Below, one piece after another: positions 1 to 6,901 of a DNA stretch of 11,082 nucleotides (the stretch's first letter is position 1; every line of letters starts with the position of its first letter). This DNA is from an uncultured Rhodospirillales bacterium (GTDB lineage Bacteria > Pseudomonadota > Alphaproteobacteria > Acetobacterales > Acetobacteraceae). The translations under genes were made by a program, and so were the position numbers. Location: NCBI GenBank assembly GCA_903904805.1, contig CAIVDX010000202.1:1-11082 (forward strand). The letters are read 5' to 3'. The notes beneath the pieces are model-generated. The model saw only the letters and a program-made list of their open reading frames with translations, was not told where the DNA came from and did no database searches.

Positions 1-430
1 AGATCACGCCGAAGCCCACCGAGTGATGGTTGCGCCCGGTGATGGTCGCGGCACGGGTGGGCGAGCACAGCGCGGTGGAGAAGACGCGGTTATAGCGCAG
101 CCCCTCGTCGGCGATGCTGTCCATGGTCGGGGTCGGGATGACGCCGCCGAAGGTGCTGGGAACGCCGAAGCCGGCATCGTCGGTCATGATCAGCAGCACG
201 TTGGGCGCGCCCTTCGGCGGCACAATCCGCGGTGCCCACCACGGCGTGGAGCCGGCCCTGTTCTCGGTGATCACGCCGCCGAACGCCGGCGGCGGTGCCG
301 GCAGCTGCGCGCTGGGAATGGTGGTGGTGGCGCTGGGTGAGCCCAGAACGCCGGTCACCTGCTGAGCGCCAACAGCGGTGGCGCCGACCATCGATGCCAG
401 AAGCGCCGTCGCAACAACCGTGAGCCTCAT
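1..430 (-). CDS. Arylsulfatase, N-terminal part (cut by window edge)
   Basis: Only the first 143 residues are in the window; the gene runs off the left end. Residues 1-22 form a signal peptide (basic start, hydrophobic core, cleavage near VGA-QQ), so the enzyme is probably periplasmic. The sulfatase fold begins near residue 76 with NVLLIMTDDAGFG, whose D84/D85 are the usual metal ligands. LCSPTRAATITGR at 121-133 is the sulfatase signature C-x-P-x-R, in which C122 would be converted to formylglycine. Family members hydrolyse sulfate esters. The N-terminal layout resembles the long (about 750-800 residue) bacterial arylsulfatases. The start is set by an AGGAGGAG ribosome site 8 nt upstream. 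It lies 45 bp downstream of the DUF1254 gene on the same strand, probably in one operon. The true substrate is unknown. Confidence 0.9.
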   Translation of the reverse strand, partial: MRLTVVATALLASMVGATAVGAQQVTGVLGSPSATTTIPSAQLPAPPPAFGGVITENRAGSTPWWAPRIVPPKGAPNVLLIMTDDAGFGVPSTFGGVIPTPTMDSIADEGLRYNRVFSTALCSPTRAATITGRNHHSVGFGVI

Positions 431-438
431 GATCCAGT

Positions 439-446
439 CTCCTCCT
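439..446 (-). promoter_or_regulatory. Ribosome binding site of the arylsulfatase gene
   Basis: The minus strand reads AGGAGGAG, ending 8 nt before the ATG at 430. It is a near-perfect Shine-Dalgarno sequence and fixes the start. It is much stronger than the sites of most neighbours, which suggests independent, efficient translation of the second cistron. Confidence 0.8.
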
Positions 447-475
447 GAAATCCGCCAGATGTGCCGCGCAGCGGA

Positions 476-2014
476 CTAGGGCTGCGGAACGATGTTGTCC
501 GGTCGCCACTGCTTTTTGAACCACGGCTCCAGCGGGCCGTAAAGGCGCAGGATGGTGAACCAGGACTTGCCCGGAATGGTTTGCACCCAGTTGCTCTCGT
601 GGCCGGCCGGCGCCGTTGGGCCGAAATAGACATCCACCGAGCCGTCGGCGTTGGTTTGCACGGCCTTGTTCTGGCTGCCGACGCTGGGGAAGCGGTTGTC
701 GGTCTGCAGCATCGAGCGGGTTTGCGCGTCATACACGATCACCGACCAGAAGGTCTTGACCGGAACGTGCGGCGGCAGATGCAGCTTGTAGCTCTTGCCA
801 CCATCGAGGGGATTGTTGTCGGCGTCCGCGGCGGTCCAGGGGTAGGTGGAGCCCTCGCCGACGATCTGCGTGTCCATTGCCGGGGTGACGCCGGTGGCGG
901 CGAAGAAATACATCGCGCTGCCGGTGAGGTTGGCCACACCGGGCTGCCACTCGAACTTGTAGCCGCCGATGAACGGGCGCTTCCAGTTGCGGTTGTCGAA
1001 GAACAACGCTTCCTTTTCACGGTTGCGGTAGAACAGCGTCCGGGCGGTGGCGTCGCCTACGGCGGCTGCTTCGGTGAGGATTTTCTTCATGCGGTCGTCG
1101 GGCGCGAAGGGCTTGCCCTTCTCGATGCCGACAGAGGCCCAGAAGCCAAGCGTGGTGGGGTCGATCGCCGCGGTCGGCTCGGTCTGCACGGCCTGGTTCA
1201 GCATGTCCCAGAAGTGGACATCGCCGGGGCCGACCATGTTGAAGGGCTTGGTGGACATGTCGACGAAATTCATGTGCGCGTCGGCGGCGGTCTTGCCGAG
1301 CGGGTAGAGTTTGGTGGTTTTCTTGACGAGGTCAACACCGGGGGCTGGGGTGCCATCGACCACGAAGCTGCGCCAGACGACCCACACGCTCAGGCTGCCC
1401 GGACGGATGACGTGATAGCCCGCGCGAACCTGGCCTTTGTAGCCCGGCGGCAGGAAAAGGTACTTGCCGCCCTTGCCGTGATCGGGGCCGGTGAAGCCGA
1501 TATCGCCGTTCCAGTGGTACCAGATGTCGTTGACGGTGCCGAGAACCTTCGGCGGCGCTTCCAGCACCAGTGGGCCGTTGCGCAGGTCGATCCAGAACCA
1601 GCTATAGGGGGTGTTGTCGTTGGCGGTGAGTTCGACGGTGCGGGAGTCGACCATCTGTTCCCAGATCGGCACGGTGCCATTGACCGGGCCGACCGTCAGC
1701 GTGGCGGCGCGATTGGCTATCTGGTTCACCACCGGCAGGGCCAGGAGGTAGGCCTGCACGGCGCGCTGGAAGTCGAGATTGTCGTAGATCCTGTCGGTGC
1801 TGGCCTGGTCGGGCACGCCGCCGAGCAGGCGCAGATTGCCAAAGCGCGTATCGATGCTGTCAGGCGCCAGAACACCGGGCGGCATCGGCGTGGTGAAGCT
1901 GTAGGCCGGGGGCGTGGGGGCGCCGACCAGGGGTTGGCCGGTGGCCGCCCCCGTGCTCATCGCCATCGCAACACTCGCCGCCAGAACGGCGCGCATGGTC
2001 CAGACAGTCTTCAT
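476..2014 (-). CDS. Exported DUF1254/DUF1214 domain protein
   Basis: The 512-residue product begins with a signal peptide (MKTVW..., hydrophobic core to about residue 20, likely cleavage near TGAATG-QP), so it is exported. Residues about 70-200 match the DUF1254 pattern, including VNDIWYHWNGDIGFTGPDHG and KGGKYLFLPPGYKG. Residues about 390-495 match DUF1214, with TFWSVIVYDAQTRSML, VDVYFGP and the closing SWFTILRLYGPLEPWF. Full-length proteins of this two-domain type are usually 450-500 residues, so it looks intact. The biochemical role of the family is not established, and I assign no reaction. The ATG at 2014 has a GGGGA ribosome-site-like run 6 nt upstream; an ATG at 1996 is an alternative. 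It precedes the arylsulfatase on the same strand by 45 bp, which suggests a shared transcript. Its promoter would have to lie inside the divergent AraC-type gene. Confidence 0.9.
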   Translation of the reverse strand: MKTVWTMRAVLAASVAMAMSTGAATGQPLVGAPTPPAYSFTTPMPPGVLAPDSIDTRFGNLRLLGGVPDQASTDRIYDNLDFQRAVQAYLLALPVVNQIANRAATLTVGPVNGTVPIWEQMVDSRTVELTANDNTPYSWFWIDLRNGPLVLEAPPKVLGTVNDIWYHWNGDIGFTGPDHGKGGKYLFLPPGYKGQVRAGYHVIRPGSLSVWVVWRSFVVDGTPAPGVDLVKKTTKLYPLGKTAADAHMNFVDMSTKPFNMVGPGDVHFWDMLNQAVQTEPTAAIDPTTLGFWASVGIEKGKPFAPDDRMKKILTEAAAVGDATARTLFYRNREKEALFFDNRNWKRPFIGGYKFEWQPGVANLTGSAMYFFAATGVTPAMDTQIVGEGSTYPWTAADADNNPLDGGKSYKLHLPPHVPVKTFWSVIVYDAQTRSMLQTDNRFPSVGSQNKAVQTNADGSVDVYFGPTAPAGHESNWVQTIPGKSWFTILRLYGPLEPWFKKQWRPDNIVPQP

Positions 2015-2939
2015 AGTGCATCCCCGGTTCGATTTGCCCGATCATTGGCACGGGCCGGACGCGTTCATTGCCTATGCGAGCTATCTGAGCATCCTGGATC
2101 GTTCCGCGGCGTTGTCGCGCTGCGCGGATTTCGGGCTGCGCCTGGGCAGTCGGCAGACATTGGCCTCGCTCGGCCCGGTTGGGCGGGTCATGCAGCACGC
2201 GGCGACGCTGGGCGAGGCGCTGACGGATTTCGTGACGTTTCAGATCGGCAACTCCACCGGCGGTGCGGTGTATCTGCATCGCAGCGGCGACGATTTCGCC
2301 TTCGGCTACGGCATCTATGATCCGCAGACACAGGCGTCGCGCGCCATGTATGACCTGGTCGTTGCTGTTGGATTCACCCTGATCCGAGATCTGACGGCGG
2401 GCCGGATTTTGCCGCTGGAGGTTCTGATGATCGGGCGGGAGCCCGCCGAGCCTGCGCCCTATCGTTCGCTGACGCACCGGCCCATTCGGTTCGACCAGAG
2501 CGAGACATGCCTGATCCTGTCGCGGGCTCAACTGGAGTTTCCGCTGGAGCGTGCCGATCTGGCGGCGCGGGAGGCGCTGCTCGGCGCGTTGTCTGAGCGC
2601 CTGCTGCAGGCGCCGTGGGGGGCGGTGAGCCGCGTGAGGCATGCGCTGCGGTCGTTGATGCTGCGCGGGGTCCATTCGATGCCGGGGGTGGCGGCGCATC
2701 TGCAGATTCATCCGCGGTCGTTGCGGCGTGAGTTGGCCGGCGAGGGGACGACCTTTGAGGCGATCAAGGACGATATTCGTTACGCGGTGGCCAGGCAGCT
2801 GCTGTCAATGACGCAGTTGGCCGCGGCGGATGTTGGGATGTCGCTGGGCTACAGCACGCCGAGCGCGTTTGTGCATGCGTTTCGGCGATGGAGTGGCGTG
2901 TCGCCGATTCAGTGGCGGCGGCAGCGTCGGGAGGGCTAG
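1995..2939 (+). CDS. AraC-family transcriptional regulator, apparently N-terminally short
   Basis: From the ATG at 1995 the product has 314 residues. The C-terminal ~90 residues are a two-helix-turn-helix AraC/XylS DNA-binding domain: first HTH around 228-247 (MPGVAAHLQIHPRSLRREL), second around 276-297 with AAADVGMSLGYSTPSAFVHAF and then FRRWSGVSPIQWR. Upstream, IAYASYLSILDRSA, FGLRLGSRQ and LGPVGRVMQHAATLGEALTDF match the arabinose-binding-like N-terminal domain common in alphaproteobacterial regulators (PF12625 type). Homologues I know carry about 30 further residues before RFDLPDHW; here the DNA turns into the start of the divergent DUF1254 gene instead. No start has a good ribosome site: ATG 1995 overlaps the neighbour by 20 bp, GTG 2016 does not, and the open frame reaches back to 1914. 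It probably controls the DUF1254-sulfatase pair (inference from position). The stop overlaps the convergent metallopeptidase gene by 4 bp. Confidence 0.82.
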   Translation: MVQTVFIVHPRFDLPDHWHGPDAFIAYASYLSILDRSAALSRCADFGLRLGSRQTLASLGPVGRVMQHAATLGEALTDFVTFQIGNSTGGAVYLHRSGDDFAFGYGIYDPQTQASRAMYDLVVAVGFTLIRDLTAGRILPLEVLMIGREPAEPAPYRSLTHRPIRFDQSETCLILSRAQLEFPLERADLAAREALLGALSERLLQAPWGAVSRVRHALRSLMLRGVHSMPGVAAHLQIHPRSLRRELAGEGTTFEAIKDDIRYAVARQLLSMTQLAAADVGMSLGYSTPSAFVHAFRRWSGVSPIQWRRQRREG

Positions 2940-3325
2940 TTCATCCGCTCTATGCGGGCGATGTCGTCGTCGCTGAAACCGAAATGATGGGCGATTTCGT
3001 GGATCAGGACCGAGCTGACGAGCTTGGCCAGATCCTCGCCGGTTTCGATCCATTCCAGCAGGATCGGCAGACGGTAGAGGAAGATCATGTCCGGGCCATG
3101 GGGCACGCCGCCGGCGTCTTTCATGCCGATGGGGGTGCCGCGATACAGGCCTGAGATGTCCCAGCTGGATTCCAGGCCGAAGGCGTCGAGCGTCTCGTCA
3201 TCGGCCTCGTCGACCACCTGGATGGCCACGCCTTTGACATGCTTGGCCAGATCGGGCGGCATCGCGGCGAGCGCGGCGTCGGCGAGCGCGATGAGATCTT
3301 CGATGGTGGGGGGCAGGTGGGCCAT
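2936..3325 (-). CDS. Small zinc metallopeptidase-like protein (HExxH, Zincin_1 type)
   Basis: This is a complete 129-residue protein with no signal peptide or membrane segment, so probably cytoplasmic. LIHEIAHHFGFSDDDI near the C-terminus contains the zinc-binding HExxH (H109, E110, H113), followed by the FGxSDDDI stretch that is typical of the PF06262 'metallopeptidase family protein' group. Length and motif position (last 20-25 residues) fit that family. Substrates of this family are not known. The ATG at 3325 (MAHLPPTIEDL) was chosen because family similarity begins there; the frame continues upstream as low-complexity sequence without homology. The ribosome site is weak. It is divergent from mmcB with only 21 bp between start codons, and its stop overlaps the stop of the AraC gene. 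Confidence 0.85.
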   Translation of the reverse strand: MAHLPPTIEDLIALADAALAAMPPDLAKHVKGVAIQVVDEADDETLDAFGLESSWDISGLYRGTPIGMKDAGGVPHGPDMIFLYRLPILLEWIETGEDLAKLVSSVLIHEIAHHFGFSDDDIARIERMN

Positions 3326-3346
3326 GGCCAAAAGTCGCACGGGGCG

Positions 3347-3802
3347 ATGAGCCTGTCGATGCCGGAGCGCACGGCGCTGGTGCGGCGGGCCGCGGCGCGG
3401 CTGTGCGGGCGGCTGGGCTGGGCTGTGGTGCATGAGATGCGGCTGCCGAACGGGCGGCGGGCGGATCTGATGGCGCTGCTGCCGGATGGAAGGCTGGCCT
3501 GCATCGAGGTGAAGTCCGGCGCGGCGGATTTTCTGAGCGACCGGAAATGGGAGGAGTATCGGGCGTTCTCGGACCTGCTGTTCTTCGCGGTGGATGTGGA
3601 GTTTCCGCAGGAGCTGCTGCCGGGGGATGTGGGCATGATCGTGTGTGCCGGGCTGGAGGCGGAGCTGATGCGCGAGGCGGCGGCGCATCCGATGGCACCG
3701 GCGCGCCGGAAAGCGCTGGTGCATCGCTTCGCGCTGCTGGCCGCCGCACGGCTGTCGCAGCTGCTGGACCCGGCGGACCCGTTCCCGTTGCGGGCGGATT
3801 AG
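3347..3802 (+). CDS. mmcB: MmcB-family DNA repair protein
   Basis: The 151-residue protein matches the MmcB family (PF06319) over its whole length: an N-terminal helix, then LGWAVVHEMRLPNGRRADLMAL, ACIEVKSGAADFLSDRKW, YRAFSDLLFFAVD and PGDVGMIVC. D40, E54 and K56 form the D-x(n)-E-x-K pattern of the PD-(D/E)XK nuclease fold. In Caulobacter, MmcB takes part in the DNA damage response together with the ImuA-ImuB-DnaE2 translesion machinery; that role is carried over by family membership. The ATG at 3347 gives the usual family length and has only a weak CGGGG-like ribosome site. I searched by eye upstream for a GTTC-N7-GTTC LexA box and found none. It is divergent from the metallopeptidase gene and followed by a likely terminator at 3842-3872. 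Confidence 0.88.
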   Translation: MSLSMPERTALVRRAAARLCGRLGWAVVHEMRLPNGRRADLMALLPDGRLACIEVKSGAADFLSDRKWEEYRAFSDLLFFAVDVEFPQELLPGDVGMIVCAGLEAELMREAAAHPMAPARRKALVHRFALLAAARLSQLLDPADPFPLRAD

Positions 3803-3841
3803 CCGCCCGATTAGCCGTCCGATGAGAAGTTTGGCGCGGCC

Positions 3842-3872
3842 GAAAATTTCAGCGGTTTTTGGCTGTTTTTTC
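3842..3872 (+). terminator. Candidate rho-independent terminator after mmcB
   Basis: GAAAA (3842-3846) can pair with TTTTC (3868-3872), and CAGC (3850-3853) with GCTG (3862-3865), around an 8-nt loop. The downstream side runs into a T6 tract at 3866-3871. The inner stem is short, so strength is uncertain. The position, 40 bp after the mmcB stop and before the next gene's leader, fits termination. Confidence 0.4.
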
Positions 3873-3903
3873 AACAAGGACCCTGCGTCCGTTGGGTCGG
3901 TCT

Positions 3904-3938
3904 GATGCATTTGGCATCGCGCCACGGTTTTGCCATGC
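3904..3938 (+). promoter_or_regulatory. Overlapping dyads in the leader of the first binding-protein gene
   Basis: GATGC (3904-3908) and GCATC (3914-3918) form a perfect 5-bp dyad around ATTTG. An overlapping second arrangement pairs GCAT-TT-GGCA (3907-3916) with TGCCATGC (3931-3938), an 8-bp stem with a 2-nt bulge. The two cannot form at once. They lie 29-63 bp before the start codon at 3967, where an operator or a leader RNA structure would be expected. No known riboswitch is recognised. Confidence 0.3.
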
Positions 3939-3953
3939 TCGCGAAAAACAACG

Positions 3954-3960
3954 GGAGGAG
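3954..3960 (+). promoter_or_regulatory. Ribosome binding site of the first binding-protein gene
   Basis: GGAGGAG ends 6 nt before the ATG at 3967. This fixes the start there, although the frame stays open back to 3859. Confidence 0.75.
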
Positions 3961-3966
3961 GCGACG

Positions 3967-4890
3967 ATGCCGACACGCAGGGCCCTGATGGGGATGGCGG
4001 CGATGCTGCCGCTGGTGGCGCGGGCGGACGGGTTGGTGCCGATCATTTTCACCGCGTCGCCGATCATCGACAATCTGCCGGTGTATCTTGCCGTCGAGCG
4101 GGGGATTTTCGCCCGGCATGGGTTGGCGGTGAAGGTGGTTGTCGGCAATGGCGGGACGATCCCGGCGGTGCTGGTGGCCGGCGGGGCGCAGATCGGCACG
4201 ATACCGCCCACCACCTTGTTGCAGGTGGATGAGAGCGGGCTTGATCTGGTGGCGGTGGCGGCCTGTGTGGCCACGCCGCACCCCTCCGCGGTGGCGATGG
4301 TGGTGGGCGCGCAGAGCGGGGTGAAGACGGCCGCCGATCTGCGGGGGCGTAAGGTCGGCGTGCCCGGGCTGAATGGCACGTTTCATGTGCTGGCCAGGGC
4401 TTTTCTGGCGCGCAACGGGTTGGATGATGGCTCGGTGACGATCCTGGAGGTGCCCTATCCGCGCATGGTCGACACGCTGCGCGGCGGCGGGGTGGATGCG
4501 GTGACGGCCCCTCGGCCGTATCTGGATCGGCTGGTGGAGATGCAGGCTGGGGTGGTGCTGGCGGAGCTGGTGAAGGGCACGGTGCCGGATGGGTCGGTGA
4601 CGATGCTGCAGGCGACCACGCGGGCTTGGGCGGCGGCGAACCCGCAGCTGGTGTCGGCGTTTCGTGCCAGCCTGGAGGAGGCGATCGCGCTCATTGCCAC
4701 CGATCCGGATGGGGCGCGGGCGGTGATCGCGCTCTATACCAAGATGCCGCCGGAGATTGTGGCGGGCATGCCGTTCTCGAATTATGGCTGGCGCATCGGG
4801 CCGCAGGGGCTGAGCTACTGGATCGAGGAGAGCCTGAAACAGGGCATGATCACCACGCGGCCGGATGCGGCCAGGCTGATCGCGGGTTAG
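3967..4890 (+). CDS. ABC transporter substrate-binding protein (SsuA/THI5-like), orphan
   Basis: The 307-residue product starts with a signal peptide (MPTRRALMGMAAMLPLVARA, cleavage near ARA-D). The RR followed by a hydrophobic core leaves Tat export possible. The mature part has the type-II periplasmic binding fold seen in the nitrate/sulfonate/THI5-like group: ASPIIDNLPVYLAVERGIF, then GGTIPAVLVAGGAQIG, GVKTAADLRGRKVGVPG, LEVPYPRMVDTLRGGGVDA and a C-terminal helical part with KMPPEIVAGMPFSNYGW. Such proteins capture small anions or heterocycles for an ABC importer; the ligand cannot be read from the sequence. No permease or ATPase gene is adjacent. It is a paralogue of the binding protein at 8835-9761, collinear throughout. 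A strong ribosome site fixes the start. Its stop overlaps the convergent methyltransferase stop. Confidence 0.88.
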   Translation: MPTRRALMGMAAMLPLVARADGLVPIIFTASPIIDNLPVYLAVERGIFARHGLAVKVVVGNGGTIPAVLVAGGAQIGTIPPTTLLQVDESGLDLVAVAACVATPHPSAVAMVVGAQSGVKTAADLRGRKVGVPGLNGTFHVLARAFLARNGLDDGSVTILEVPYPRMVDTLRGGGVDAVTAPRPYLDRLVEMQAGVVLAELVKGTVPDGSVTMLQATTRAWAAANPQLVSAFRASLEEAIALIATDPDGARAVIALYTKMPPEIVAGMPFSNYGWRIGPQGLSYWIEESLKQGMITTRPDAARLIAG

Positions 4891-5849
4891 CCCTTGGGCG
4901 CGAACGGGTCTTCGGTGCCGGGCGGGTAGGCGGCGGAGCGGGTGAGGTCGGCGGAGGTGACCGGCCAGCTGAGGTCGCAGGGGCCGATCTTGCGGGCGAC
5001 GACGGTGCTGACCTCGTAGCCGGCGGCGCGTTCGGCGAAGGCGAGGATCGGGCGATAGAGATAGGGCAGCACGTGCTGCTCCACCTGCATCACGCGTTCG
5101 GTGATCTCGAAGCCGGTGTGGCGGTTGAACAGGCCATCCCAGGCGGTGTCGGAAAAGCGCCAGAAATCGAATGGCATGTCGTGCAGGCCCATGGTCTGGT
5201 GCGAGGCGATGAGCGCGATGCCGCCTGGCTTCAGCACCCGATTGATCTGCGGCACCACGGCCCAGGGCATCTGCAGATGCTCGAAAGTGGCAATCGAGAT
5301 CACCGCATCGAAGCTTTCCGGCGGCACCAGGGAGGCGAGCGCGTGCGCGTCGCCGACGATGTGGACATTCTCGCCGGGCAGCACGTCGAGCACGGTGACG
5401 CGCGCCTGGCGAAAATTCTCCTGCCAGTCGATCCCGGAACGATCGCGGCCGCCGATGTCGAGCACCTGGGCGTTGGGGATGGCGTCGACGGTGGCGAAGA
5501 ACTCGTCCATCACCGCGGGGCCGCGATAGGTTTTGGCGCGGTCGTGGGTGAGATCGAGCAGGCGGATGGTGCGCTTCCAGCCGCGCTGTGTGATGAAGGT
5601 GAGGGCGGCGTCGTCCGGCAGGGCTTCCTCGCGGCGCATCAGCTGCAGGGTGAAGCCCTTGTCGGGGCCGAGATTGAGCACGCCGCCATGGGGGATGGCG
5701 ACCTCGCTGATGGAGGAGAGCACCTTCTGGCCGGAGAATTTGATCTTTTTCAGCCGGTCGGTGGGATGATGGAACCAGCCGAAGATGCGCAGGCTGTTGT
5801 AGAACTTGGTCGCGGCATCGAGGGTGATGTCATAGCCGTCGATATGCAT
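4887..5849 (-). CDS. Class I SAM-dependent methyltransferase
   Basis: This is a 320-residue protein. The Rossmann-fold core lies at about 125-225: motif I VLDIGGRDRSG (129-139), an acidic residue after strand 2 (VTVLDVLPGE, D155), GDAHAL with D167, then FDAVISIATFEHL (180-192) and RVLKPGG (204-210), all as in Methyltransf_11-type enzymes. DFWRFS at 228-233 resembles a motif seen in methyltransferases of surface-polysaccharide clusters. Residues 1-110 form an unrecognised beta-rich N-terminal domain (for example HGGVLNLGPDKG). There is no signal peptide, so it is cytoplasmic. The substrate is unknown and no glycan genes are visible nearby. It lies 49 bp downstream of the LysR gene on the same strand and may share its transcript. 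Its stop codon overlaps that of the convergent binding-protein gene. The ribosome site is weak. Confidence 0.85.
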   Translation of the reverse strand: MHIDGYDITLDAATKFYNSLRIFGWFHHPTDRLKKIKFSGQKVLSSISEVAIPHGGVLNLGPDKGFTLQLMRREEALPDDAALTFITQRGWKRTIRLLDLTHDRAKTYRGPAVMDEFFATVDAIPNAQVLDIGGRDRSGIDWQENFRQARVTVLDVLPGENVHIVGDAHALASLVPPESFDAVISIATFEHLQMPWAVVPQINRVLKPGGIALIASHQTMGLHDMPFDFWRFSDTAWDGLFNRHTGFEITERVMQVEQHVLPYLYRPILAFAERAAGYEVSTVVARKIGPCDLSWPVTSADLTRSAAYPPGTEDPFAPKG

Positions 5850-5898
5850 GGGCGATCCGGGGTTGCGCGGGTTTGCGCAGTATGGCGGTGGGCTTGCC

Positions 5899-6900
5899 TC
5901 AGCGCCAGGGCGGTGCCGCCACGGCTGTGCCGGTGCGATGGGTGGCTGTTGTGGGTGCGATGCGCCGGGGTGGGCTTTGTGTGAGCGCCTGGAGCAGCCA
6001 CTGGCGGAATGTTTCCAGTGTCGGGCAGGACTCCCTGCCCGGGGCGATCATCATGTAGCCGACGTTTTTGCTGCGGGTGACGAGATCGGACACCGCGACG
6101 AGACGCCGTTCGGCCAGTTCGCGTTCGATGAACACGCGCGGCGCGACGCCGATGCCTAGCTCGGATTCCGTTGCCTGGAACAACATCGCGTAGCTTTCGA
6201 ATGGCAGTATTGCCGCATCGCGCAGCACCCGCACATCCGGGCTTTCCAGCATGTCGGACAGGCTCTGCCGCTCGGCACGATGCACGAGCAGTTGAAACCT
6301 CGCGGCGGGATCTGGGCCTGTCTCGGTGTAGCGCCGGCGGACCTTGGGTGTGGCGACGAGCACGAGGTCGAGTTCCATCAGCTTCTGCCAGCCGGGCTCC
6401 GCCTGCGCGGCGGGCAGAAAATCGATGCTCGCATCGAGATTGTCGAGACTTTGTCTGGCATGATGCGGCAGCCTGGTGGCGAACTCGATGGCAACGCCGG
6501 GGTGGGACGCGAAGAATTCAGGCAGGCGCGGCATCAGCCAGCGGCTGCCGAAGGTGGGCGGAATGCCCAGGCGCAGCGGCCGGCCGCGCCCGCCAAGTGC
6601 CACGGCCTCGCTGGTCGCACTCGCGAGATTCGCCAGGACTGCGCGCACACGTTCGGCATAGAGCATGCCAGCCGCGGTCGGGATCACCTGCTTGCGCCGA
6701 TTGCCCTCGAACAGGGCGACACCCAGCAGCCCCTCAAGCGCGGTGATCTGGCGGCTGACCGCGCTCTGCGTCAATGAAAGTTCGGCGGCGGCATCAGTGA
6801 AGCTGGCCAAACGCGCCACCGCTTCGAAGGCAGCGAGGGCGGCGATCGGCGGCGTGAGGCGGCGGGCGCGGGAGAGCTCATTCTCGGGCGGCATCAACAC
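5899..6900 (-). CDS. LysR-family transcriptional regulator (GcvA-like)
   Basis: The 333-residue product shows the LysR layout. The winged HTH spans residues about 18-78, with FEAVARLASFTDAAAELSLT, QSAVSRQITALEGLLG and ALFEGNRRKQVIPTAAG. The linker helix follows, and the effector domain runs from about 103 to 305 (RPLRLGIPPTFGSRWLMPRL onward, later LGIGVAPRVFIERELAERRL). The last ~25 residues are an unconserved Arg/Thr/Ala-rich tail. The first codon is GTG at 6900, with GAGGA 9 nt upstream; ATG at 6894 is the alternative. It is divergent from the RidA-VOC-FAH-binding protein-ferredoxin cluster, and LysR proteins usually control the divergent operon and themselves. A T-N11-A dyad sits at 6902-6916. 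The inducer is probably a substrate or intermediate of the cluster (inference). Confidence 0.9.
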   Translation of the reverse strand: MLMPPENELSRARRLTPPIAALAAFEAVARLASFTDAAAELSLTQSAVSRQITALEGLLGVALFEGNRRKQVIPTAAGMLYAERVRAVLANLASATSEAVALGGRGRPLRLGIPPTFGSRWLMPRLPEFFASHPGVAIEFATRLPHHARQSLDNLDASIDFLPAAQAEPGWQKLMELDLVLVATPKVRRRYTETGPDPAARFQLLVHRAERQSLSDMLESPDVRVLRDAAILPFESYAMLFQATESELGIGVAPRVFIERELAERRLVAVSDLVTRSKNVGYMMIAPGRESCPTLETFRQWLLQALTQSPPRRIAPTTATHRTGTAVAAPPWR

Positions 6901-6901
6901 G

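Noticed and set aside
461..2320. Long plus-strand open frame (over 600 codons) opposite the DUF1254 gene
   Set aside because: It is antisense to a clear two-domain gene, is rich in Arg/Gly/Val/Ala/Asp/His, has no motif, and crosses into the AraC gene; it is a product of GC-rich codon bias.
3250..3350. LexA operator for mmcB
   Set aside because: No GTTC-N7-GTTC pattern is present in or near the intergenic region.
3803..3966. TPP or other known riboswitch ahead of the THI5-like binding-protein gene
   Set aside because: I found none of the conserved thi-box sequence (such as CTGAGA) or the layout of another known riboswitch; only simple dyads are visible.
3326..3976. Upstream extension of the metallopeptidase reading frame
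   Set aside because: The extra ~217 residues are antisense to mmcB, low-complexity and Pro/Arg/His-rich; family similarity begins at the ATG at 3325.
5850..5898. Separate small gene or terminator between the LysR and methyltransferase genes
   Set aside because: The 49-bp spacer has no hairpin with a T tract and no open frame with a ribosome site.
4626..5984. Long plus-strand open frame opposite the methyltransferase gene
   Set aside because: It overlaps the end of the binding-protein gene and runs antisense to a recognised methyltransferase, with no domain pattern.
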